From: Hyaloperonospora brassicae
Taxonomy: Eukaryota; Oomycota; Peronosporomycetes; Peronosporales; Peronosporaceae
DNA length: 64,000 nucleotides
Direction of reading: 5' to 3'
Assembly (NCBI GenBank): GCA_947650285.1
Contig: CANTFL010001372.1
Location: 1 to 64,000 of the forward strand
A program made the translations under genes and the position numbers. Numbering within the stretch: position 1 is the stretch's first letter; each line of letters begins with the position of its first letter. The notes under the pieces were generated by a model. That model was not told the origin of the DNA, made no database searches, and worked only from the letters and a program-made list of their open reading frames with translations. This document shows, piece by piece, positions 11,800 to 24,659 of the stretch.

Positions 11800-14707
11800 T
11801 TTTTGAGTGCGATATCCTTCTCTCGAAGATGACGGTGCGCCTAGCGACAGGCGCATCGATCAATGTGATGAAACGTGTATTCAGAATCCAAAATACGTTA
11901 GAAGACGAATAATTTAATGCCGGTTTCATCGTACTGGACCCGGATGAAAACTTTGATGCCAATATGGAATTTCCTTGGTTCAGAACAGTACAAGCCAAGG
12001 GTGAGCTGGCAGCATCGATATATGAAGATGTCTGCCACTAATTTATCGGATGGCCATATGATGAACGTCTTGTAGCATTCACAAGCGTGTGAATGTTTTA
12101 CGAGTGAGTAAGATAGCCTCACTTGCGTAGTAGTCGTTTGCAAGACTGCACAAGATCGCAGTGTAGTTAATCGCAACACTGTGAAGCAAGCTATCGGCGG
12201 CTGTGTTGAAACACATGCAGAGCCGAAAATTACCACTCAATAAGTCGAGTAGACCGGGACATAGATGCATGCCTAGCGGGCAGCATCCAAGGAAGAATGA
12301 ACCGGTTGTCCGAATGCGAAAACACATTCATCTTAGGTCGACTCAAAAGTCGACGGTAGGAGATCTGATTCTGGTAGTGCGACCAAAACTAGAAGAAGAT
12401 AAGGGAATAAGCCCCAATACTTACGAAAGAAATTTCGAAAGCAGTAGTTAATGAGGGAAAACCCCTCAGCATCCTGTAGAAATTATTTTCACAGGAAGAA
12501 ACCGAGATATTGAATGTATTGGTTATAGACGGATCAAGCGTAGGAGCTTACACGCTTGATCTACTCGCACTTCCGAGGTTGACTTCGGAGGAAACCCGAC
12601 TGCCGACGTTAAAACCGAAACGGTTCTTACGTATACTAAGCAGTGGAAAGGTCAAGCAGGTCTGCATGGTCTTCACAGATGATGATTAGTGGCCGATATT
12701 CGGTCGGCAACAGTATTTTCTGAGAACGAACGGGCTCTCAGCAGTTTATCGATGATCGAAAGTGTCCGCGATCAGGATACTTTTATTTAGCGATACATGT
12801 CTCTATCCTGGGAATCGCTTCAGGAAAACCCTTTGTGAAATTATTTGATCGAATTTAACGATATATTGCTTGAATCCGTACCATGCGAGTTGCTTAAGAA
12901 CTCGATATAAAACCGATCGTAAATCGAAATCAAAGTATGGTGTCATGTAGCAGTAGCCGCTAGCTCGTGAACAAGTAATAGCGATCGATAAATTCTTTGC
13001 CAATTGCTTGGCTGCGAGTCATGTGAGGGACCCAAATTTTCTTCACAGCCCTCCGACCTTCTGTGTGCGTAACGCCACATGAGTGTGACGGATTGTGAAT
13101 GCGCTCAACAAATAGAACGCTGCACGGTATCGGCTCAAACACCATGACCGAGATATGACGCAATCATTGATGGTATGTCAAAAGCACCGTCTTTTCTTTG
13201 ATGGATCTGATGGATCGCTTCTATTGTATCCTCATGCGTGAACGGTACATCCTGTACACAGGCGTCTGCACCGCCAGTGTCATACTCTGGTAGTGGCAAG
13301 TAATGTTGCAATTACTGAACAAATCTCGTGCCACGTTCACCAGATGCGTGACGACACTGTAGAAATCAATGCGAAAATTTCCACCGAGTTTATGCGACGA
13401 CGTGTTCTTCCACCAATGGACTATGGACGGAAGCAGACGTGGAAGTTCACAGAACACATATGTGTCAGGTTCTTACTTCGCACACATTCGCAAGAATAAG
13501 TTGTACACTAATCTCAAGAAATATACATTCGCAGCCAGCAAAATAATACTTCTGGGGTGCATCGTGGGTAAACACATCGTACTCCCTGATCCCAAAAAAT
13601 AATAAGACGATCACCGACTGGCATGTGTCAGTCGATGTCAAGGGACTAGAAAGGTTACTTGGACTAGCCGCGTACATGTATAAGTACTCAAGTAACTACG
13701 CCGAGATGACTGTTCATATTTATTGTTTGCTCAAGAAAATGTGAAGAGGTCATGAAACGCTGACTGCCAGCATTTATTCAAAGTATCAAGAAGAGCTTGA
13801 TGCAATCGACTAAATTAGAGATTGCCGACCAGGACATACCATTTATGTGATCTGCGTCGACATCGATTGATCAATCGGCTTTGCGTTAGTGTCGTAGAAT
13901 ACAAAAGTTACTGAGCGTGCCGTCTGCTATCAGACGGTCCAGCTGCAACCATCTAAACGCTACTACTATCAGTTGCGTCAGCTGTAATTATCTAAACGCT
14001 GGAATCCAGTGCATGATAAGTAACGCCTTGCCATGAAGTATGAACTGGCTAAGTTCCGCGTCTATCGCCTTTGAGATAGGCCGTTATTTGTCTATACGGA
14101 CCATGCGTCACTACAAATGGCCTTAAACAGTCCCCACCTCTCGCAAAGAATGTCGAGAGTGGCTGACTTTCTTCGCGGATTACAACTTCTCCGTGGAGTG
14201 TAAACCACGATGATGAAACATCGGCGCTGATGCTATTTCGCGTCGAACCGACTTCTATCCGACTACGCTAGTCAACAATGAGGCCTTGCCCACAGTTGAG
14301 GCGCCATGAGTCAATGTATCGCCGTCGTCGTTTCTTGACGACGTGTGGAACGCCTATGAAGAAGATAAGAATCACCTCCGTTTAATCGATCAACTTGTGA
14401 ATAAATTCTGAAAATCCTGGATGGATTTGCCGTTCCGATACCGTCCCTCTTTGGATCGGTATACGACTCGCAAAGGATCGCGATACTATGCGGCCGTCGC
14501 TGACAACACGAGGCCGTGTTGTCGTTACCTCTCATGATGACTTGCGTTTGCGCATCGTGATCAAATATTACGATGCACCAACAAGTGGGATCAGTGGTCG
14601 TGAAAAACGTATCTCACGGGTAGTCGTAAATTTTCTGGCCCCACCAGTATCAGTTCGTACGCAGGTACATACATTCTTGCATGATCTGTCAGCGGATGAA
14701 TCTTAGT
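11800..14707 (+). pseudogene. pol relic of element A: protease, RT, RNase H, integrase zinc region
   Basis: Blocks are in the family order. The protease C-terminal part is at about 11830-12030. A linker follows (GQHPRKNEPV near 12285). RT fragments span 12970-13650, with ILLGCIVGKH near the end. RNase H is near 14030-14180 (YTDHASLQ). The integrase zinc region is at 14560-14700 (SGREKRISRVV). Each block is broken by stops or frame changes. The same lesions are present in B, so decay came before the event that made the two copies identical. Confidence 0.75.
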
Positions 14708-15978
14708 TGTGGAGAAGCGCAGTAGACAATGGTGGAAAGTGGGGATCGTGCCGACCGCATTTAGTTTGAGACCTATCTGATTAGTTAATCGCTCATGGAG
14801 ATGTGCCCGTTGGCGCGAGTGATGGGATCAAACGACTGAGTGACAGAAAACGACGGATGAAAAAGTTATACGGATTGTTCTACTTAACGGTCAAGAAGGA
14901 GTATAGTCAAAGGTCGACGACTGACCATCCACGATCCGCAATCAAGGGCTTGGATCATTAAAGTTACAAGATCGACTCACTCGAGAGGTGAACATAATCC
15001 GGATTACTTGATCGATTACGTCAATGGAAGAGAGGTGAATATGGAAGCCGGCTGGAGGAGTGGATCGTCAAGATCATCAAACATGCGAGGTCTCAGAAGT
15101 AACGGCGATCGACGATGGATGCCCGATCAAAGACTCGGGAGACTGATCACGATCCATCCTGGGTGTGTAACGCTTGATTCTGTGGACACATAATTGATGT
15201 GGATCCATAATTGATGTGGACCTTGTACCGCGATCCACTACTCGAGTGATCCACTATGAAGCGATCCGCGACAGAGCGATCCACTGCGGAGCGATCCATC
15301 GTCTGATATTTGCTGTGGACCACGTGATGCAAGAGGTAAGTGACAGAGACAGGCGATACGCAACATTTGACCGAACGAACAGATAGGCATAGTCATAGGT
15401 TTGGGATTTGGTGGATTGACATTGAACAGAATTGAATTTGCAACCAAAGACACGCGTCGACTTCTCCCGGACAGGAACTTTAGCCTCCCGTTGAACAGAG
15501 AGTGACCCGCGTCTCTGTAAGCTTCGTCTTTGGACTTTTTGGCTTGGCGGGTCATCAATTCTTACCCCCAACTAAGATTGGACGCAGGGAACTTTACGGT
15601 TCAGATTCTAGACTGCGAGACAGCTCAAGTAGTCAGAAGGCGTCGCGGATCAAGCATCAAATTTTGCGTCTGTTTGATACAGACGACTTTGGTAGAGAGC
15701 CCGAGTATAAACGCGATCGATTGAAAAGTTTCCACTGGATCCACCCCACATTTGACCAGGTGATATATTTTTATTCGATCAACCCCTATCTCCAAAACGG
15801 TCAAGTCCATCTTCAGCTTGATTCCACCAAGAAGAGCGCAACCCGTCCCACCGACGGGTGTACAAGGTGAGTACGAAGACACAGAGCACGGAATCGGGGT
15901 ACCCCCTTCGTTATTCGGTCGTCCGGGATCCAACGGATAGTCGAGGTCACAAGGAACTTGTGCCACCACTCTACCACA
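14708..15978 (-). mobile_element. 1.27-kb insertion with TGTGG...CCACA ends, inside integrase of A
   Basis: The integrase reading stops at 14703 and resumes at 15983 with the block before HPMRLCSLCRYQQSVG. The intervening 1271 bp start TGTGG, end CCACA and are flanked by TAGT on both sides (14704-14707, 15979-15982). TG...CA ends with a short target repeat suggest a solo LTR of an unrelated family or a non-autonomous LTR element. It encodes no clear protein. An identical copy lies in B at 31445-32715 and a diverged one at about 24660-26050. Confidence 0.65.
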
Positions 15979-17640
15979 TAGTTCTTCATCCCATGCGCCT
16001 TTGCAGCCTCTGCCGGTACCAGCAGAGTGTTGGGAATCCGTTTCGGTGGACCTCGTCGTCGAGAAACTCGAAGACGGTCACTAGAATAATGGATCTATGT
16101 GTTTGTTGACCGGTTCAGCAAGATGGTCCATCTTGATGCAGTTACCGAGTAGATCACTGCACGTCCATGTGCTCGTTTCTTTATCGACACGGTCTTTCGA
16201 CTTCATGGTTTACCCCGTGAACTTGTCTCGGATCGAGACCATCGGACCACGTCGGAGATTGCCAGTCCGTGTTCCGCATATTAGGAACAAGTTTGAAGAC
16301 GTCAACCTCTGACCATACCAAAACAGACGTTCAGACAGAACGTTCCAACCGCGATCACGAAGAAATTCGTCGTGGGTACGCCCATTATTTTCGAGTTGGA
16401 GTGAGTTCTTGCCGATGGTCAAATTCGCCATTAACAACTCTTTCATGCGTGTGCAATTTATACACCGTTATACGTGAATGGATTACGCCACCAACGTATT
16501 CTCACCCTGAAACAGAGTGACTCTGAGTTATGGGGGAAGGACTCGATCGAGTTAAAACCGTTTTGGCTCTTGCTCATCGCGTGTCACCGCTCACGCCGAT
16601 ACATTTGATGCTGCTGCTGATATTGTCGACATCGAAGAAGTCAAGCTTTACAGTAGCGATGACGCTGCTGCTTTGCCAGACAGTAATGACGATGCTGAAA
16701 GATTCAGCATCGTCAATGATAACGCCAGCGAGAAGTGGACACCCTCGCTGAAGAAGAGAATGACACTTAGCTGTGCGCCCAAAGAGCACTGAAAGACACA
16801 ACAACGAGTCAGCAGAGAACAAACTCCTGAATCGAGAGGCGGTAGTCTGTTGCGCTCATGACTTCATCGCTATAGCGATGGACCGCTCGAAACGGAACTC
16901 AGACAAGAATGAAAGAGGAAATGATATTTCAATTGAGGTTAACTACGAAGTGTTACTGTCTATGGTAAAATTACCTAGACATGCAGTCACTAATATTGGC
17001 AGTAGTAAACTACAGCCGAAATATATTGGTCCATTTCGTGTGTTGCACCGTCCAGGCAATGCATACTCGATTGAGTTGCCTCGCAGGATGCGCACGCATT
17101 CTACGTTTTAAGTTGGTCGTCTTCGACCGTAATATCAGCACGAGGCCTCTTCCGAGAACAGATATGACCAGCACGCTCAAGAATCCCCAGCACATTTTTG
17201 TGATCACGGACCAAGATCTCATGTTAGTCCTGCAGTAAAGCGGCCTCGCGACGAGCCGCCTCTAGCTCTACGAGTAGGAGACGAAGGTCGCGCTCGCTAT
17301 AAAGCTGTCCAAATGCAAAATCCGATCGTTCTCTATCCAGATCGGTTCGGAAATGTCGAACGGTCTTCAGCAAGTCATGCCGACGATCGTTTTTGTGGTC
17401 CACGTCCCCCCTTAACTCGGTCAAAACGTGATCATATCACCCTGAAGTCTCCTGTAGACCCGGCGGCGGAGCCGGACCTAGGTATCCCACCTCCACTAGA
17501 GCCTCTGGTGGACTCGCAGGGTTAGCCAACGCTTTCACGTGGGGCCTATCTTGAGCCATCGCGTGAAGAACGGGGAGTGGAGAAGTTACCTTGTCCGCTG
17601 GAGGGGGTACCCACCCTTGTTTGACAGCTGGGAGACTCGG
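15979..17640 (+). pseudogene. Integrase core, GPY-like region and chromodomain relic of element A
   Basis: The reading moves between frames: integrase core near 16100-16320, an intervening acidic linker, then the conserved tail (KYIGPFRVLHRPGNAYSIEL at about 17020-17080). A chromodomain relic lies at about 17520-17640 (SYLVRWRGYPPLFDSWE in the shifted frame). Stops are frequent. The 3' half overlaps the antisense frame on the other strand. Confidence 0.75.
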
Positions 17641-18720
17641 CCCCACCCTGATAATGGTTGATGTTAAAGGTCTTGTATGCCGGCACAAAAAGACTCATCT
17701 GATTGGTCTTCGGGTACATCGGTACACAAGCGCAATGGCGTTCGTAGACGGATTGCAAAATTGCAATCGCGTCCCTCATCTTAGCCGAGATGTAAGCGAT
17801 ACCCAGGACGAACTTATGGAAAATATCGCTTTTGCACGTTGTAAATTGTTCTCACAACCCTCACAGGGTCCAGCTTACTTATGGCAAGGAAACCCGCCTT
17901 ACGCGACACACGATGCAGCCGGTACCTTGTTCCAATTGTTGTTTGTTTTTCACATTTGACAAGTAATGCTTCAAGCTTTTCGAACCACGCTTCACGTCCC
18001 ATATTCTTTACATTTTATACGAATGCGTTCCATACCGCCATATAGCGAGTTCTCATCACGCTTTTGGTTGACATTTGTACCATCGATGCTAAAGAAAAGC
18101 ATCAAGATAGAAGTCTTCTTTAGCTCAAAAGTTCCTAGCGCTGGAACTCGAGCCATGAAGCTCATTTGCATCGAATAATATAATTCGATGGTGTCAACTT
18201 GTCTCGCGACATAAGCTATTGGTGAGCTGATCGTGCAAACACCACAGCCTAAGCTCATCACGCTTAAATGTGGCACCTTCGTAGGTACCGCGGGTCTTAT
18301 AGTGACGACAGCTCGAGCCATTTGCAATGCGCTCATGCGAAGACGCACGTGTCGACAGTGGTAATGAGTATTCATCTCCATCGTGTTCATCATCACTATC
18401 GACCAGACGGCGACGCAATTCACGAGTCTGTCATTTAGGCATTTATTTTATGAAGAATGAGACACCGCATGTAATCGAGATGCCTATAGAGCCTTTCTTA
18501 GGTTCAGACACATTTGAATCGCCAAAGTTGATTACCTACACCTCGAAGTCATCGTGTGAACCTGGTGCAATACCACGTGCGCCTGCAGCACCTGTTGCTG
18601 CAGGTAGAGAACGAGCAGCAGACAACTTATTGCCTGTCGTAGAGGCTAAAAAGCTACATGCTATTTCGTCTTTGATTTCCCCACACAGACGAAATAACTA
18701 TGCGAGGCAAGGCTAGGTAT
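17101..18720 (-). pseudogene. Antisense frame relic of element A
   Basis: On the minus strand, 18418-18194 reads QTRELRRRLVDSDDEHDGDE, followed by STRASSHER and FKRDEL, matching the D product ([16 protein letters not shown], then PRASSHER and VKSDEL). Towards 17101 it has the coiled-coil and SRKRPRAD tail shared with B. Stops interrupt it. At the position where C and D have a TAA, A has a sense codon (DEYS), which matters for the ancestral reading. Confidence 0.7.
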
Positions 18721-18821
18721 GAATATCTCTGACGAAACAAGTGCTCCCTGTCCCAAAAATGCCGAATGAGTGGATAACAAATTTTGATAGCCACATGGTG
18801 ACTATTAAATAAGGGGGGCGA

Positions 18822-19253
18822 TATAACAGAAAATCCCATTACATGAGAGTTCAATTGTGACAAATGGTAACAAAACAATTACGCTGAATATTCGTTTACC
18901 AATATCACAGAGCATAATTATATTGTTGAGATGGCCGAAGGGTCTACTCATTGGTTGATATCGTGATGATATCAACCCACTAATCGCTGCTAGACGCGCG
19001 CAGTGGGTGGTGAGTAGACGTCATCATAGTTTAGTTATATTGAACTTAAGTCAGGACAAACAGAGACACAACATCGATAGGATATAATTGTATTCAATAA
19101 CAGTTTACTCTTACCTGTGAATAGAGCTCCACCTTATTCACCTACCTTCCTCTGCATAATGTTCTACAATGCAGCGCACTTACCTTCCTTGCTGTCAGTA
19201 AAAGTTAACTCCGTACTGATAGACCAGTACGTAGTCTTCGTTGCCATGTTGCA
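18822..19253 (+). repeat. 3' LTR of element A
   Basis: It starts TATAACAG (TG changed to TA) directly after a polypurine tract and ends GCCATGTTGCA, 432 bp. It carries the inverted repeat GTTGATATC/GATATCAAC near 18955-18977 and the block CGCGCAGTGGGTGGTGAGTA. It is closer to the LTRs of B and C than to the 5' LTR of A. Confidence 0.75.
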
Positions 19254-21321
19254 TTGCTAGGTACACGTTTTAGGTAATAATTAGCTTTACTTCACATATG
19301 AGGTACATGATCAATTTGTATCCTTCCCATAATCAATCACAATTCTCTGTCAAACACGCGCGGTGAGTAACGAGCGAGCAGTAAAAAATTCTATGTGTAC
19401 ATTTTTAAAGTAGGAGGAAAAAAAATCTATCAGGAATGTAAATATATTAAGCACATGTGTACATATTTATAAACAAGATTTGATAGTTACCCCTTTTCCT
19501 CTGCGCGTACAGTGTACATGTTAATTTGAGAAACTTGCCTACATTGTGTAAGTATATTCATTGTTGCCCCGTTTCACGTGGTAGAACTATGCGGTCTTCT
19601 CAGCGACCACAGACGTCCTATCTAAAATGAGCATGAAATATAAGAAGATGCATAGCTTCCACAAAACTTGTGATGATACGCCGAATGGGCTGCGGGTCGA
19701 AGAGATGAACGATCGGTGGTGAGTCTGATATCAGAGACAAAATGCCCCTCTAAAAAAAGACAATCGACATACAGCGATCGCATTGCCGATAAAAAAAGGT
19801 GATTGACAGACAGCAATTTTGATACCGGGTAGATCGGGTCGCCGCACGCTCGGCAACACGATATACTGTGTAGCAAAGCTTAATTAGCTCCTTGACAGAG
19901 GAAAATTTTCTGCTCAGTGATTAAGTTATTCATTTCACCAGAATTGGACGCTACGAGTCAACGATCTTACAGCTCTAAATCCTTGATCAAGGGAGCTAAT
20001 CGTTTCAATTAATCGACAACACAGTGTGTTAGCTAGTAAGTTTCATACTAACATTTGACTTTTTTATCACAACAGACGCCTAGAGAAGGGACGTGTCGAT
20101 TTTCGATCGAAACGAAGACTGAACTTGTTTTGTAATTATGTAAAAGAACACCTAAGACTATATGTACCAAGTCTTGACCCTGATGTTATGAGTACTATTT
20201 GTCACAAGATCTCATAATTTGGTGGATGATATACGTCAGCCCTCAACAACGAATTCGGAGTTCTCATATCATTTCTACTAGGATCGTATCCCTGGTCTAT
20301 ACCTCACGTGTTGTGCCAATTGCCAACCGACTTATAATCTCGATACACCTTGATGGTAGACATCGCCAAGTACATGGAAGTCGAAAAGACTCGATGATTT
20401 CCACATGACTCCATCAAAGCTCGTCACAAGGGAAAAATGAGCTAAAAGGTACAGCTCGCAGTCCAACATGGGTGGACGTGCAAATTGTAGGTTGTAAAGG
20501 TTTAATTGGCTCGACGCAAATAATTTTTACTTAAGATACGCCTTCGAAGTCCAGCGTGATTGGACGCTTGAGCCACCAAGATATCTACTGAGCTTTCTAA
20601 ATATTGGTAGAGTGAGCGTGACGTGCACGCTTACCTGAGCTCATTCGCTAACTTGTTTATTCGAACATGGCCAAGCCAATTCATGTGCAAACGTTCATCA
20701 TTAATATCACCTAGAGTCTTTCAGATGTATGGTCGATACCAGCTAATATTTAAAGACGCATGACTGAGAGATCACTATAGCGTAGCAGATGGACTCAGGC
20801 TAGCTTGTAATATCGATGTAGCTTGGAATATTTATCTATTGAGACATTAATAAAATGAAGTAATAAAATCATTAACCTCTTCAATTTTAAAGGCGAGAGA
20901 CATCTCTCAAGGTATAAAAATAAATTGCAGAAGCGCAATCATTATTAGGGGATAGGTCACTTTTCATTGAAGCACAATGCACCACGCCTACCTTACGGAA
21001 TACTTATCAAATTGCTCGAAGCTTAGCTAAGAAGATCCCAAGATGCAAAAATGACTTTGATCAGAAGCCGCAGCGACGTAGCAGATTACAGTATAGAAGG
21101 ATCACCTTCATGATCTAAAAATGCAAAGAATTTAGTATGACTCTTAGAGATGGTTAAATTCGATACGGAGCCTCTGTCTAATGCTGCCCCAGGGTGACCA
21201 GGTGTTTAATTTTCCCTGATAGATCAAGGTGGCAAAATTCATGTCACTTTGATCAGAGTTCACTATTGTGTTCAATTTGCATACTCAAATTTATGGTACA
21301 AGAAGGAGTTAAGCGTAAACT

Positions 21322-21543
21322 TTGGTTCGCGCGAGACCCCTACTACGCGGAGGACGGCGCACCTTACAAAAGATTTTTGTGACAGTGAAGGAGCGCGCAG
21401 TAGACACGTACTACACACTAAAAGATAAAGAGTGCGATGCAGCCTTCATCGTAACAGATCTATACGACAAACTGAATTTCATCCTTGATTCAAATGGCTT
21501 AAAATGTACGAGCTATGTATCAGCTGGCAACATCGACTTGTAA
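21322..21543 (+). pseudogene. Protease C-terminal relic of element F
   Basis: The frame contains VDTYYTLKDKECDAAFIVTD and NFILDSNGLKC, matching element C (IHYTLKDKQYDNDFIVIDLD and DVILGLPWLRK). The catalytic part lies upstream and is not readable. Confidence 0.65.
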
Positions 21544-24500
21544 TGATGACTTGCTATTTATATACCAGATGTTCATCTGATGACCGCCTTGCAGCGTTCA
21601 CTAGTTCATGTTTGTTTTACGCGTGATTGGGATTATATCTTTGTGAGTTGGTTTCTCACAAGTATGCACAATTTTTAAGCGTAGTTGACCATCACATTAT
21701 GATGCAAGATGCTGCAGGATGCAGTGACTAAAGCAGGTACAAGAGTCCACTACTCTAATAGCTTTCTTGGACATAGCCATGGTGCACACCTATCGTGTAG
21801 CCATTGACTAATAAAAATTTGCAGACTAGAAGCGTTGGCACCTTTTTGAAACATGGCTACCACATCTTGCCAAAATTAAAGACTAGTCCCTGGCGCTCTG
21901 CTGAAGCCGTTTCTAGAATTCAACGGAGACGTCGAATTGTGGTGAGCAAAAGACAATGTTTCCTACTTATATCTTAAATTATCGCGACCATAATATCATA
22001 GTTTTTACGGATGTCGAAGCGTGAGTATATAATGTTCTTGCGAGATCGAATATATTGTGGCACAAATATTTAAACAATGCCTTGTGAACAAACCATAGCG
22101 ATCGACAAATTTTTTGACAATCTCGTATCATCGAGCCATAAGAGAAGTCACTACCTGACAAACGACCTTTGACCACCTGGGGCGAAATTATGTTAAAATA
22201 GCCATTGGCTGATGATGCAATCAGTTGAATGCTACAACATCACCGGCGTTAAGCGCCGATATCAAGAAAGATGTATTCTAGATGAAATGTTCAAGACGGC
22301 TTATTTATCTGTAAATTTGATGCATGGCTTCTATCAGAAAATTTTCATCAACGCGACATTCTTCCGCTACACAGCCGTGAGCATACAAAGTTGTATGAAT
22401 TTTGAAGTTTGTTATTTTTTGCGATTCCAAATAAGATGTCTTAAGCCCCTGTAGTATTCGACATTTGCAAAAAAAATGTTAAATTAGTGCGAGATTTAGC
22501 ATCAAGCTACTCAAAAAATGTATAAGTACATATTCGAGCTCTGCAAAAGTAAAGGTGTACTCCAAACGACTATACGTCTAAAGAGTTCTCGCACTTACTT
22601 GCGAAGATAGATGGTAAGCCGATCGCAAGAAATATAAAATTGCGGCTATCAAAAAAATTTTGTTCTTGAGTGCATTGTAGATAAAAATGGCGCACACCTT
22701 GATTTAAAAAAATGGATGCGAACACCGACTAGAATGCGCCTTTTAATTCCAGGGTCCTCGAACGCTTGGCATATCGGTATATTTGCCCTAAAAGTTCTTT
22801 TAGTACGCCAATATTGCTGGTCATCTCTATTATATGTTTAAAAAATCAGAAATGATATTGAAGAGCTGGTTGTCGGGTAACCTTGCGAAGGTATCAAAAT
22901 AAGCTTGATGCAATCGCTAGTGTTGTCGATTAATAACCAAGTCAGAATATTTCGCGTGACCGTTGACGCCAGACATTTCGAAATTGGCTGCGCGGTGATT
23001 AAATTTATTTATTACGAAACGCACAGTTAAGCTGTGTATCTCTCATTAGGATGAATGCAACCTTCTTAACGTGATTACGCTCTGCACCACAAAAATAATT
23101 GCTATTAAGTACGCTTTGACGAAGTACCGCGTCTATCTTCGACGCGATTTACCGTTTAATGGCTATGCACACCATGCTTCACTACTTAAAGCCGTCAATA
23201 ATTCTCATCTTACGCCACGAATACAGGGGTAGCTATCCCAGTTTGGCGTGTACAATATTCGGTATAGGGTAGGCAAAAAAAGTCGAAAATTTTGTCGCAA
23301 ATGCGCCACCGGCCGTCTAACATAGGACGGCTACTTAAAGTCTAAGTGATAAAAATATTGGTTTCGATGTTGATTATAAAATCTCGTCATCAATTCTACA
23401 GAGCGACACGATATAGTTCTATGCAGAGGCTAAGACCATCCGACGCATAGGGTACTTTCAAATTTATCTTAGCAATATCGCACCGCCAGACAAAATATTT
23501 TTAAGTGGCCATCGAACTGATCGACAACCTGCGATAGGACACTGCAAAATAAATACGTCGTCGAGCACACAGCACGTTCCGTCGTCCAAAACTGCCGTGA
23601 TCTGCGTTCGGGGAATATTCGTGAAAATGAAAATGAACCAGTAAATGGGTAAATGAACCTCAGAGGAGAATAATCTCATGACCAGGTATCACGTTGAATG
23701 ACAGACGCTAATATTAGATCTTGTGTTGGCATGCGTTCTCGCGAGGATTAGTCGGAGGGTAAAAATTTCCCATGTATTCGTGACATGCCGCAAGCTCTGC
23801 GGAATCCGTCAAGGTACAAGTAGCAAGTATAAATGGGCTGTTCGTCAGTTTCCCATTTTCAATAGCGAACAATTGGGTATATTTATCGATCAATTAATCG
23901 ACATTATACCCCTTTTTTCTTGAAGTCGGTTAAAGATGAGAGATGTATTCACGGCATTATCGGCACGTAAATACAAATTTAGAGGCAATTTTGAGAATTC
24001 AAATTTTAATAATGCGCTTGATTCACGTTAAATCTTTGGCAATCCGCTTTATGTTACATCAGAGCAAAAAAGATTAAGTCGACTTCTGAGCTCATTAAAA
24101 GAGATTTTTGAACGGAACGTGCCACTTAAACTATGAAATATGGTCTTTGGTATATTGTCCACTCTTTTTAAAATGAGTTGACGTTACTGTTTTCCAGATT
24201 CTAAATTTTTTGTCGATGACTTGGTGCAGGTACTGAGCTCGCATTATACAGTCTCTGTAAGCTAATCTATATCCACGCATCTCTTTTATAGGAGGTGTGA
24301 TTACAAATTAAAGGGGACGGAATCTCTCACGTGTAAAACAATTTACTTCATGTCTATACATCGACGTGAAGCCCACGCGACTGACGTCGTTTCCGATTAT
24401 ATCGCAATTAAATTTGTAAAACTCTGTAATAGTGATGTAAATAATAATATGAAACAGAGTATTATCGAAGCTAGTAATATCATCCATCAACAAAGATCTA

Positions 24501-24659
24501 TACTAGAGAGGGCCTTGAATCTTCTCCTATTAAAGAGGATGTTTTTTTACGTATTTGGCACGAGGAAAAATGACACGAAGAAAGATGGATCGACATAAGA
24601 AGTTATACTGGCCCTATATATGGCTAATACTTTCGTGTAAATCCAATAGCGGAAGAGGT

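Larger units (their letters stand above)
11712..17795 (+). repeat. Left arm of a 6.08-kb inverted repeat
   Basis: Every landmark at position x recurs on the opposite strand at 47423 minus x (checked for more than a dozen blocks between 11792 and 17591). The constant sum means no net indel over about 5.9 kb. One indel, an 8-T against a 7-A run, lies near 11797. I noted on the order of 20 scattered substitutions. Similarity falls off below about 11712 and above about 17795. Confidence 0.95.
9947..19253 (+). mobile_element. Element A: decayed Ty3/Gypsy chromovirus-like retrotransposon
   Basis: The order is LTR (9947-10401), primer site, gag relic, protease, RT, RNase H, integrase with a nested insertion, chromodomain, antisense frame relic (opposite strand), polypurine tract AAGGGGGGCGA (18811-18821) and LTR (18822-19253). 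Every coding block carries stops or frameshifts, so the element cannot act on its own. The two LTRs differ strongly from each other. Either the insertion is old or the copy is a mosaic of two family members. The interior 11712-17795 is nearly identical to that of element B. Confidence 0.85.

Noticed and set aside
24350..24598. 82-codon frame in element F
   Set aside because: No match to any gag or pol block of the family; likely chance in AT-rich sequence.
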